Program-made: the position numbers and the translations under genes
DNA from: JOPF136 sp963773835
Lineage (GTDB): Bacteria > Acidobacteriota > Terriglobia > Acidiferrales > UBA7541
Length of the DNA: 64,000 nucleotides
Assembly (NCBI GenBank): GCA_963773835.1
Contig: CAVZCQ010000003.1
Coordinates: 124,001-188,000, forward strand
Direction of reading: 5' to 3'
In this document: positions 8,563 through 16,283 of the stretch, in pieces
Numbering within the stretch: position 1 is the stretch's first letter
Layout of the letters: the number at the start of each line of letters is the position of its first letter
The notes under the pieces: model-generated
Seen by the model: only the letters and a program-made list of their open reading frames with translations
The model's database searches: none
What the model was told of the DNA's origin: nothing

Positions 8563-11133
8563 ATGACGAAAGCGGAATTTTCGGAGCGAGGTTTCCACGC
8601 CGGCCTTCGTCCGGCGGCGCTGGCCATCTGCCTGGCGCTCGCTGCAGGCATCGCTGCGGGGCAACAGGCGAACACTTCCGGGAGCATCCCGCGAAACATG
8701 AGTCCGGGCCTGCGCCACCTGCTCCAGCACGTGCGGGCCGGCGAAACCATCAACCTGGCGCGCGAAGGCTACACGCTGGACATGAGAACCGGCGAGGTGA
8801 GCCATCTGGTGCAGGCGGCGCCCATGCCGATCTACGACCAGAGCAATCGCGTGCTGGTGGACGTCCACCTGAACGGCCGGACGGCCATCGAACCGCTCCG
8901 GCAACAGCTCGAGCAGATGGGTTCGCGCGTCATTGCGCAGAACCCGAATTTCCATAAGGGCGTGATCGAGAGTTACATCCCGCTCGAGTCCGTGGCGCAG
9001 GCGGCGCAGCTCCCCGGCACCAGCCACATCCAGCTCGTTTACCGTCCGCTGACCAACGTGGGCGCGACCACTTCGCAGGGCGCCACGGTGATGCGCTCGG
9101 ATGCGGCCAACACGCTGGGATACGACGGCACGGGGATCACCGTCGGCATCCTCTCCGATTCCTACAACACGAGCCAGTACTACATTCCGGCGCTCACCAC
9201 CACGACGGCGATGCAAGACGTGGATTCCGGCGATCTGCCCAACACCACCGCCATCTCCGGATGCGAGGGGCTGAAGTATTGCATCGAACTCCCGCTCGGT
9301 AAGACGCCTCCGCCGCCCGGATTTCACGTGGGGGCCACCGACGAGGGCCGCGCGATGGCCCAGATTGTCCACGACGTGGCTCCGGGCGCCGATTTGTGCT
9401 TCGGCACAGCGGCTGCCGGCGAGGTGCAGTTCGCCATCAACATCCTGACGCTGGCGCTCGACTGGCAGTGCGGCGCGGATGTGCTGGTGGACGACGCTCT
9501 CTATCTCGATGAGCCGATGTTCTCGGACGGCCTACTGGCCCAGGCCGTGGACATCGTGAACGCCAACGGAGTGTCCTATTTCTCGTCAGCGGGCAACCAG
9601 GCCTTCAGCGGCTACGATTCGCCTCTGCGCATCGTTCCCAATTCTCTGGCGCGGTCTTTGCACAATCAGGCCGTGGACCTCAGCACCATTCCCGCCGTGG
9701 ATCCCATTGACGGGCTGCCCATCGACACCGCCGGGGGCTTCCACAATTTCAATCCCGGATTCGGCCCGCCTGTGCTCTCCCAGCTCATCACCGTGAGCAA
9801 CCCGGTCATCTCGTTCCAGTGGGACGACCCGTTCGACTTCGTGGACGCGAGCGGCAATCCGCTGGTGACCACGGACCTGGATCTACTCTTCTTCGATCCC
9901 GGCTCCGGCCAGTTCCTGTTCTCCGTCAACACGGACAACTTCGCGCTCGACGAACCCATTGAGCTGTTCGGATTGAGCGGCACCGGCTCGCTCCGCCTGG
10001 TGATTTCCCGCAAGGGCACGAACACGGTCACCGGGCAGCCCGCGGCGAATCTCGCCACGCACGTCAAATACGTGATTTTCGGCAGCGCTACCGGGGATTA
10101 CTTCACTCCGCTCACTCCCCTCACGTTCGGCCACAATTCCGCCGCGGGCGCCAATGGCGTTGCCGCCTACCGTTACAACGCATATCCCGGCTTCCACTGG
10201 ACTGTGCCCGGCACGCGCGCGGGCTTCACGCGGCCGGAGTTGGAATATTTCAGCGCTCCCGGGCCTGCCGTCATCTTCATCGACGACAACGGCAACCGCC
10301 TGCCCCATCCGGAATTCCGCCGCCAACCGGACATGGCCGCGCCCGATGGCGTGAACACCACCTTTTTCCCGCAACCCGAGCTCGGAGGCTCCGATTTTGA
10401 AGCGCTGTTCGGGATTCCCGACGGTTTCCCCAACTTTTTCGGCACCAGCGCCGCGGCGCCTCACGCCGCGGCCGTCGCCGCGCTGCTGCTCCAGAAGGCC
10501 GGAGGCCCGGGCAGCCTGACGCCCGCCGCGGTCACTCAGATCCTGACCGACTCGGCGCCACCGCGCGAAGCGAACGCGTTCACGAGCGAGGCTGAAGCCG
10601 GGGATTCCGATGACGCGGTTTCCATCGAAGGGCGCGACCCTGAATTCCTGAACCTGTTCACCGGGCAAAACGGCGGGCAGGACGCCAACTATTTCATGGT
10701 CTCGTTCTGGTCCGCGGGCCGGAAGGCCACGCTCGAAAGCATCACGCTGGACCTGACCGCATCCGGACAGGCCTTCCGTCAGTCCACCTTCCCCGTCACG
10801 CAGGGCTCCAGCAGCCCGGGAGTTTCCATTGCCTCGTCGTCGCCCACCACGCTCTCACAGACATTGACCGTAAATTTCAGCGGCTTTTCCTCCGGCAGGC
10901 TGCTGCACTTTGGGGTCTATCGCGTCTTCGTGCGCAACGGCGTGGCCGTGGGCACGGGAGGAAAGGCGGGCGACATCACGGGAGGCGACACGTTCACCGC
11001 GAAACTTTCCAACGGAAAGACGCTGCGCGGCACTTTCCAGAACCGGTTCGGCTCCGAGTACCGCACGTACGACGGATACGGCCTGATTGACGCCCTGAAC
11101 GCCCTGAACCAGGTGGGCGGCCACCGCCAATAG
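8563..11133 (+). CDS. Secreted subtilase-like (S8-type) peptidase with altered His motif
   Basis: An 856-residue exported protein with a signal peptide (LAICLALAAGIAAGQQ). The subtilase fold is supported by the Asp motif GITVGILSDSY (Asp199), the oxyanion motif SSAGNQ (Asn345) and the Ser motif GTSAAAPHAAAVAAL (Ser629). The usual HGTH box is absent. At its place stands DEGRAMAQIVHD (Asp260, Glu261, His270), so either His270 has shifted or a Glu replaces His as in sedolisins. Long insertions lie between the catalytic motifs, and the C-terminal 200 residues look like a beta domain. The 298 bp before it contain a possible -10 (TATAAA at 8440-8445) but no convincing gene. It interrupts prfA and prmC. 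Confidence 0.82.
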   Translation: MTKAEFSERGFHAGLRPAALAICLALAAGIAAGQQANTSGSIPRNMSPGLRHLLQHVRAGETINLAREGYTLDMRTGEVSHLVQAAPMPIYDQSNRVLVDVHLNGRTAIEPLRQQLEQMGSRVIAQNPNFHKGVIESYIPLESVAQAAQLPGTSHIQLVYRPLTNVGATTSQGATVMRSDAANTLGYDGTGITVGILSDSYNTSQYYIPALTTTTAMQDVDSGDLPNTTAISGCEGLKYCIELPLGKTPPPPGFHVGATDEGRAMAQIVHDVAPGADLCFGTAAAGEVQFAINILTLALDWQCGADVLVDDALYLDEPMFSDGLLAQAVDIVNANGVSYFSSAGNQAFSGYDSPLRIVPNSLARSLHNQAVDLSTIPAVDPIDGLPIDTAGGFHNFNPGFGPPVLSQLITVSNPVISFQWDDPFDFVDASGNPLVTTDLDLLFFDPGSGQFLFSVNTDNFALDEPIELFGLSGTGSLRLVISRKGTNTVTGQPAANLATHVKYVIFGSATGDYFTPLTPLTFGHNSAAGANGVAAYRYNAYPGFHWTVPGTRAGFTRPELEYFSAPGPAVIFIDDNGNRLPHPEFRRQPDMAAPDGVNTTFFPQPELGGSDFEALFGIPDGFPNFFGTSAAAPHAAAVAALLLQKAGGPGSLTPAAVTQILTDSAPPREANAFTSEAEAGDSDDAVSIEGRDPEFLNLFTGQNGGQDANYFMVSFWSAGRKATLESITLDLTASGQAFRQSTFPVTQGSSSPGVSIASSSPTTLSQTLTVNFSGFSSGRLLHFGVYRVFVRNGVAVGTGGKAGDITGGDTFTAKLSNGKTLRGTFQNRFGSEYRTYDGYGLIDALNALNQVGGHRQ

Positions 11134-11217
11134 AAATCGGGCGCGTTTCAGACCTCCGCCACGGCACGGCCAATCTCCCGGTTCCGGCCTGCGCCGCGCA
11201 TAGTGTATTTTGATTCC

Positions 11218-12129
11218 ATGAACGTCCGGACAGCGCTGCAACAGGCCCTGGCTGAGTTCGAACGCGCGCGCGTGCCCTCGCACGGGCTGGCGGCTGAACT
11301 GCTCCTGCAGCACGCATTGCAACGCGACCGCGCCTGGCTTTACGCGCATCCGGAAGAGGATGTCGATCCGGGCGACGCCGAGAATTTCTTCCGTCTGGTG
11401 GCTCGCCGTGCGGCCGGAACGCCCACGCAATACCTTACGGGAAAGCAGGAATTCTGGGGGATCGAGTTCAGTGTCGGGCCGGGCGTGTTGATTCCCCGTC
11501 CCGAAACCGAGCACGTAGTGGAAGTCGCTCTGGAACGGCTGAAGCCGAAACGCCAGCCGCAGAAGTCGGACCTGACGCTACGCCGCGAGCGCGTCGGCCG
11601 GCCTCTCCGCATCGTGGACGTGGGAACCGGCTCCGGCTGCCTGGCAGTGGCGCTGGCCCGCGAGGTGCCTCAGGCGCGCATCTGGGCTACGGACATCTCC
11701 CGCGCAGCGCTGGCCATCGCCTGGCACAACGCGGTGCGCTACGATCTGGAGGCGCGCATCGAATTTCTGGAAGCGAGCCTGCTCACGCCGTTCCTGCTGG
11801 GCGGCGAAGCGGAAAATGCCGTGCCGTTCGACCTGATCGTCTCCAATCCTCCGTATGTGGCGCGCTCCGAATTCGAGGGACTGGCGCGCGAACTGCGCGA
11901 ACACGAGCCGAAGGAGGCTCTGCTGGCCGGCGAGACTGGGCTGGAAGTTTTCCGCCCGCTCATCCGCCAGGCGGAGAAAGTGCTCGCGCTCAGCGGCGCG
12001 CTCGTTCTTGAAGTGGGCGCGGGCCAGGCCGGAGAAGTACGAGCGCTGCTCGGCGAGAACTGGAAGGACATTTCCGTCACCAACGACCTGGCAGGGATTC
12101 CGCGGGTTGTTTCCGCGCTGCGCGGGTAG
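11218..12129 (+). CDS. prmC: Release factor glutamine methyltransferase
   Basis: A 303-residue SAM-dependent methyltransferase that N5-methylates the glutamine of the GGQ motif in release factors. The helical N-terminal domain covers about residues 1-80, with the conserved TPTQYLTGKQEFWG segment. The SAM motif IVDVGTGSGCLAVAL follows, and the substrate-glutamine motif SNPPY is at residues 209-213. The ATG at 11218 is preferred over an in-frame GTG at 11203: a -10-like TATTTT (11206-11211) ends 6 bp before the ATG, which suggests a leaderless transcript. dinB starts 2 bp after the stop. Confidence 0.94.
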   Translation: MNVRTALQQALAEFERARVPSHGLAAELLLQHALQRDRAWLYAHPEEDVDPGDAENFFRLVARRAAGTPTQYLTGKQEFWGIEFSVGPGVLIPRPETEHVVEVALERLKPKRQPQKSDLTLRRERVGRPLRIVDVGTGSGCLAVALAREVPQARIWATDISRAALAIAWHNAVRYDLEARIEFLEASLLTPFLLGGEAENAVPFDLIVSNPPYVARSEFEGLARELREHEPKEALLAGETGLEVFRPLIRQAEKVLALSGALVLEVGAGQAGEVRALLGENWKDISVTNDLAGIPRVVSALRG

Positions 12130-12131
12130 CG

Positions 12132-13379
12132 ATGCCGAAACTCTCGAGCTTCCGTGCGAAACGAGAGGCTGCTGGGGCCGCTGAAGCAGGGCAACGCGCC
12201 GCCGATGGCGCCACCACAATCCTCCACGTGGATATGGACGCGTTCTTCGTGTCGGTGGAACTGCTCGAGCGGCCGGAGCTGCGTGGAAAGCCTGTGGTCG
12301 TGGGCGGGCAGCCCGACCAGCGCGGCGTGGTCTCTGCCGCCAGCTACGAGGCGCGGCGCTACGGGATTCAATCCGCAATGCCGCTGCGCACCGCAGGACG
12401 GCTCTGCCCCCACGCCGTATTTCTCGAGCCGCGGCACGAACGCTACTCCGAATGGAGCGACCGCATCGCGGCGATTCTCGCGCAGTACGCACCGCGCGTG
12501 GAAATGGCTTCGGTGGACGAGGCCTACCTGGATCTGGCCGGAACGGAGCGGCTGCTGGGCCATCCGCTCGCCGCGGCCCACCGGCTGCGGCAGGAAATCG
12601 CGCAGAAGACCGGCCTGCCATCTTCGATTGGCGTGGCGCGCACGCGGCTGGTGGCAAAAGTTGCTTCCGACCAGGCGAAGCCCGCGGGCCTGCTGTGGAT
12701 TCCCGCCGGCAGCGAGGCTGCGTTCCTCGCGCTGCTCGCGGTGCGCAAAATTCCCGGCATCGGCCCGGTGACCGAAAGCGCCCTGCGCGGGCTGGGCATC
12801 GAGACGGTCGCGCAGCTCGCTGCCTTTCCCCGCGAGCGCCTGGAGGAAATTTTCGGCCAGTGGGGCAGCGCGCTCTACCGCAAAGCCCGCGGCGAAGACA
12901 CCTACCAATTCCTCGAAGACGCCGAAGCAAAATCCATTTCGCACCACCACACGTTCGCCGAAGACGTGGACGACCCGGCCGTGATCGAATCCATGCTGAG
13001 CCACCTGTGCCAGAAGGCCGCGAAACGCTTGCGGGATGCCGGCCAGTTCGCGAGCAAGATCACGCTGGTGCTGCGCTACGCCGGATTCGAAACTATCACG
13101 CGCGCCCGCACTCTGCCCGCGCCCACCAACCTGGATCAGGACGTCCTCCGTGTGGCCCGCGAACTTCTCGCCCGGCATCGCGATACGCGCCGGCGTGTGC
13201 GGCTGGTGGGCGTTTCGCTCACCTCGCTTTCGCACGACGAGGCGCAGCTCGAGCTGCTCGATCCCGCCCGCCGCGAGAAGCTCGAAACGCTGGCACGCGC
13301 TTCCGACCGCCTGCGCGAACGCTTCGGTTTCGACAAAGTGCAGCTCGGTGGCTCGGTCCGCAAAACTCCGCGCCACTAA
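12132..13379 (+). CDS. dinB: DNA polymerase IV (Y family)
   Basis: A 415-residue error-prone translesion polymerase. Catalytic carboxylates lie in ILHVDMDAFFVSVE and in MASVDEAYLDL. A helix-hairpin-helix segment (KIPGIGPVTESALRGLGI) follows, and the C-terminal little-finger domain is complete. The 30-residue extension before the polymerase core (MPKLSSFRAKREAAG) is not typical, so an internal start is possible. The gene begins 2 bp after prmC, so the two are probably cotranscribed. No LexA-like operator was seen. The C-terminus ends in KLETLARASDRLRERFGFDKV, without a clear beta-clamp peptide. Confidence 0.94.
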   Translation: MPKLSSFRAKREAAGAAEAGQRAADGATTILHVDMDAFFVSVELLERPELRGKPVVVGGQPDQRGVVSAASYEARRYGIQSAMPLRTAGRLCPHAVFLEPRHERYSEWSDRIAAILAQYAPRVEMASVDEAYLDLAGTERLLGHPLAAAHRLRQEIAQKTGLPSSIGVARTRLVAKVASDQAKPAGLLWIPAGSEAAFLALLAVRKIPGIGPVTESALRGLGIETVAQLAAFPRERLEEIFGQWGSALYRKARGEDTYQFLEDAEAKSISHHHTFAEDVDDPAVIESMLSHLCQKAAKRLRDAGQFASKITLVLRYAGFETITRARTLPAPTNLDQDVLRVARELLARHRDTRRRVRLVGVSLTSLSHDEAQLELLDPARREKLETLARASDRLRERFGFDKVQLGGSVRKTPRH

Positions 13380-13455
13380 CACTGTGTTGCTACACCACGC
13401 GTGTTCCCTTCACGCGCGCCGAGCGCCCCAATCTCGCGTGATACACTCGCCGTGG

Positions 13456-14658
13456 ATGACCGCAGATTCATCCGCGACAGGCGGCGCGCGCTCCTCCGCG
13501 CCCCACACCGCGGGACGCGCTGTGGGCCGCGTGCGCACGTTCTGGCGGCGCGTCACGGAGGGCATTCAGATTTCCGATCTGTGGGCCCAGTTCCAGTCCG
13601 AAGCGCGCACCAGCTACGGCCTCTACTCCCGCGAAGTGGATTGGGATGCGGTGGGGCGCAGCACACGCTGGCAGCGCCCGTTCCGCGCCGCGGGTGCCCT
13701 GTTCTGGGCCATGCTGATGAAGCTCAGCCCGGCGCGGCGCCTGCTGCTTCTGGCGGCGGTGGCCGCGCTGCTGTTTGTGTCCTTCCAGATTGAGACCCAG
13801 CACGGAAGCGTACTTGTCATCTCGATGGGAATCCTCAGCCCCGGCGTGATTCTCCTTTTCATCCTGCTGGCGCTGGAGCTGGCGGATCGCGTGACCATGA
13901 AGCGCGACCTGGAAATCGCGCGTGAAATCCAGCGCTGGCTCGTCCCGGAAAAGCCTCCCGATCTGCCCGGCTACGACATTGCATTCTTCACTCGCCCGGC
14001 GAACACAGTGGCGGGAGATTACTACGATACGATCCCGCGCGATGCGACCGGCGGCTCGGGCGCAAAAGACGGGAACCTGCTCCTGGTGGTCGCGGACGTG
14101 GCAGGAAAAAGCGTGCCAGCCGCCATCCTTATGGCCACGTTCCAGGCCAGCCTGCGCGCCATCGAGGCCACGGGCATCTCTCTGGCCGAGATCGTGCGCA
14201 GCCTCAATCATTACGTCTGCGAGAACAGCCAGAACGGTTCGCGGTTCATCACTGCGTTTTTCGCGGAACTCGAGCCTGCCAGCGGCGAGCTGCTGTACAC
14301 CAGTGCCGGCCATCATCCCGCCCTGCTTCGCTCCACGACGGGAGAAATGCGCGAGCTGAGCGAGGGAGGACTGCCGCTCGGCATCGAGCTCGACGAATCG
14401 TTTCCCGCCGGCGGCGGCCACCTCGCTCCGGGAGAACTGCTTCTTATTTACACCGACGGCTTCGTGGAAGCCGTCAATGCGGAAGGAGAGGAGTTCGGCA
14501 AGGGGCGGTTGAGGAATGTGTTCGGTCCCTGCGAGGCCACAAACTCCGCGGCCGAAATCCTGGCGCGTATCACCCACGTACTCGACGGATTCGTAGCCAT
14601 GGCTCCACAGCACGACGACCTCACCTGCATGGTCGTCCGCCGCAACCGGGCGAATTAG
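13456..14658 (+). CDS. Membrane PP2C-type (SpoIIE/RsbU) Ser/Thr phosphatase
   Basis: A 400-residue protein with two N-terminal membrane helices (RLLLLAAVAALLFVSF and VILLFILLALELA) and a cytoplasmic SpoIIE-type PP2C domain. That domain starts at DLEIAREIQRWLVPE, with the metal-binding motifs AGDYYDTI, VVADVAGKSVPAA, TSAGHHPALL, LIYTDGFVEA and HDDLTCMVV. Proteins of this type usually dephosphorylate anti-anti-sigma (STAS) partners; none is encoded here. An open frame extends upstream into dinB, but the ATG at 13456 is preferred: an extended -10 (TG at 13439, TACACT at 13442-13447) ends 8 bp before it, which suggests leaderless initiation. No receiver or PAS sensory domain is present. Confidence 0.9.
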   Translation: MTADSSATGGARSSAPHTAGRAVGRVRTFWRRVTEGIQISDLWAQFQSEARTSYGLYSREVDWDAVGRSTRWQRPFRAAGALFWAMLMKLSPARRLLLLAAVAALLFVSFQIETQHGSVLVISMGILSPGVILLFILLALELADRVTMKRDLEIAREIQRWLVPEKPPDLPGYDIAFFTRPANTVAGDYYDTIPRDATGGSGAKDGNLLLVVADVAGKSVPAAILMATFQASLRAIEATGISLAEIVRSLNHYVCENSQNGSRFITAFFAELEPASGELLYTSAGHHPALLRSTTGEMRELSEGGLPLGIELDESFPAGGGHLAPGELLLIYTDGFVEAVNAEGEEFGKGRLRNVFGPCEATNSAAEILARITHVLDGFVAMAPQHDDLTCMVVRRNRAN

Positions 14659-14724
14659 CGCCCGGCTGGAACGGTCCCTGCGCCCCGCCTTGTAGCTCTT
14701 CGGCGGCTGGCCGATAATCACTCT

Positions 14725-16083
14725 ATGGACGGGCGCCAACTCGCAGACCGCATCTGCGGCGTTCTCCACGCTGCGGGGTACCAGGCCTACCTGGTCGGTG
14801 GATGTGTGCGCGATATCCTGCTGGGCCGCCCCGCGCAGGATTTCGATGTCACTACGGACGCCACGCCCGACCGCGTCCAGGCGTTGTTTCCCGGCAGCGT
14901 CGGGGTGGGCGCCGCGTTCGGAGTCATCCTGGTGTTCGATCCCGGTTCAGAAATAAAAGTGGAAGTCGCCACGTTCCGCACCGACCTCGATTACTCCGAC
15001 GGCCGGCGTCCCGATGCCGTCGTGTTCGGCGGCTCGCCCGAGCAGGACGTGCGGCGCCGCGATTTCACGATCAATGGCCTGCTGCTCGATCCCCGGGACA
15101 ACCGCATCCTGGATTTCGTGGGCGGACAGGCCGACCTCCGCGCCGGGCTGGTGCGCGCGATCGGCGATCCCGAAGAGCGCTTCCGCGAAGACAAACTGCG
15201 CCTGCTCCGCGCCGTCCGCTTCGCCGCGCGGTTCGGCTACCGGATCGAAGAGGCCACGTTTGCGGCGATCTGCCGGCACGCCGCGGAAATCGGTGTTGTC
15301 TCCGCCGAGCGCGTTCGCGAGGAGCTGACCCGAATCCTCACGGAAGGCGGTGCGCGGCGCGGCTTCGAGCTACTGGACGGGACGCGGCTGCTCGAACACG
15401 TGCTGCCGGAAGTCACGCACATGCACGGAGTCCAGCAGCCTCCCGAATTCCATCCCGAAGGCGACGTCTGGACGCACACGCTCCTGCTGCTCGAGCAGTT
15501 GCCCGCGGGAGCTTCTCCCACGCTCGCCTGGGGAGCGCTGCTGCACGACGTGGGGAAGCCGCCCACCTTCGCTGCTCCGCGCGGGCCCGGCGACCGCATC
15601 CGGTTCGACGGCCACGTGGAAGTGGGAACGCGCATGGCGGAAGAAATCATGCGCCGGCTGCGCTTCTCGGGTGACGACACGGAACGGGTGGCCGCGCTGG
15701 TGGCGCAGCACCTGCGTTTCAAAGACGTGTTCGAGATGCGGACCGCCACACTGAAGCGCTTTGTGCGACAGCCGCATTTCGACGAGCATCTCGAATTGCA
15801 CCGCATGGACTGCCTCGCCTCGCACCGGAAACTGGACAGCTACGAGTTTGTCCAGCGATTCCTGGCGGAAACCCCCGCAGAGGCCGTGCGTCCCGCCCGG
15901 CTGGTCAGCGGCGAGGATCTCAAGCTGTTGGGATTGGCTCCGGGACCCGAGTATCGACGGATCCTGGAAGCAGTGGAGGAAGCCCAGTTGGAGGGCCGGG
16001 TGACCTCGCGGGACCAGGCCCTTCAATTTGTCCGTCAGTATTCCAGCGAGCGGCAGGGGCTGGCCGTTCGCAAATCCGGGTGA
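14725..16083 (+). CDS. cca: CCA tRNA nucleotidyltransferase / poly(A) polymerase family with HD domain
   Basis: A 452-residue class II nucleotidyltransferase that adds or repairs the tRNA 3' CCA end. The head motif YLVGGCVRDILLGR and catalytic QDFDVTTDA lie at residues 20-55. RRRDFTINGLLLDP and the neck motif RLLRAVRFAARFGY follow. An HD metal-binding domain comes after them (GDVWTHTLLLLE, ALLHDVGKPPTF and VAALVAQHLRFKDV). HD-containing CCA enzymes can also carry phosphatase or phosphodiesterase activity. A separate A-adding or C-adding partner elsewhere in the genome cannot be excluded. The ATG follows a GATAAT box (14713-14718) by 6 bp, again fitting a leaderless start. Confidence 0.9.
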   Translation: MDGRQLADRICGVLHAAGYQAYLVGGCVRDILLGRPAQDFDVTTDATPDRVQALFPGSVGVGAAFGVILVFDPGSEIKVEVATFRTDLDYSDGRRPDAVVFGGSPEQDVRRRDFTINGLLLDPRDNRILDFVGGQADLRAGLVRAIGDPEERFREDKLRLLRAVRFAARFGYRIEEATFAAICRHAAEIGVVSAERVREELTRILTEGGARRGFELLDGTRLLEHVLPEVTHMHGVQQPPEFHPEGDVWTHTLLLLEQLPAGASPTLAWGALLHDVGKPPTFAAPRGPGDRIRFDGHVEVGTRMAEEIMRRLRFSGDDTERVAALVAQHLRFKDVFEMRTATLKRFVRQPHFDEHLELHRMDCLASHRKLDSYEFVQRFLAETPAEAVRPARLVSGEDLKLLGLAPGPEYRRILEAVEEAQLEGRVTSRDQALQFVRQYSSERQGLAVRKSG

Positions 16084-16129
16084 GGGGCGGCGGGAATGTG
16101 CGATGGCTACAGTGTTGTGAGAAAAGCAG

Positions 16130-16170
16130 TTAGCGGCACACTTGCAATATTTAGTCTGAGACGCTAATAT
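16130..16170 (+). promoter_or_regulatory. lon promoter with possible operator
   Basis: TTGCAA (16142-16147) and TAATAT (16165-16170) lie 17 bp apart in an AT-rich patch. Inverted arms TTAGCG (16130-16135) and CGCTAA (16162-16167) flank the -35 and overlap the -10. They resemble a heat-shock operator in position but match neither CIRCE nor HAIR. The transcript leader would be about 110 nt. Confidence 0.55.
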
Positions 16171-16283
16171 ATGCTGATTTCAGAACAGTCATTGCACGCA
16201 ACCGGCCGTCGCCCTCGGCCATCCAATGTCTAGTCGTTCCTCTCGGCCGTCGAGGTGCCGGGAGACGAAGTGAGGAACCCTTT

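Noticed and set aside
8285..8566. 93-codon frame between prfA and the subtilase
   Set aside because: No ribosome-binding site, no domain, and the composition of noncoding DNA.
13036..13455. N-terminal extension of the PP2C gene
   Set aside because: It overlaps dinB in another frame and reads as Arg/Pro-rich shadow sequence.
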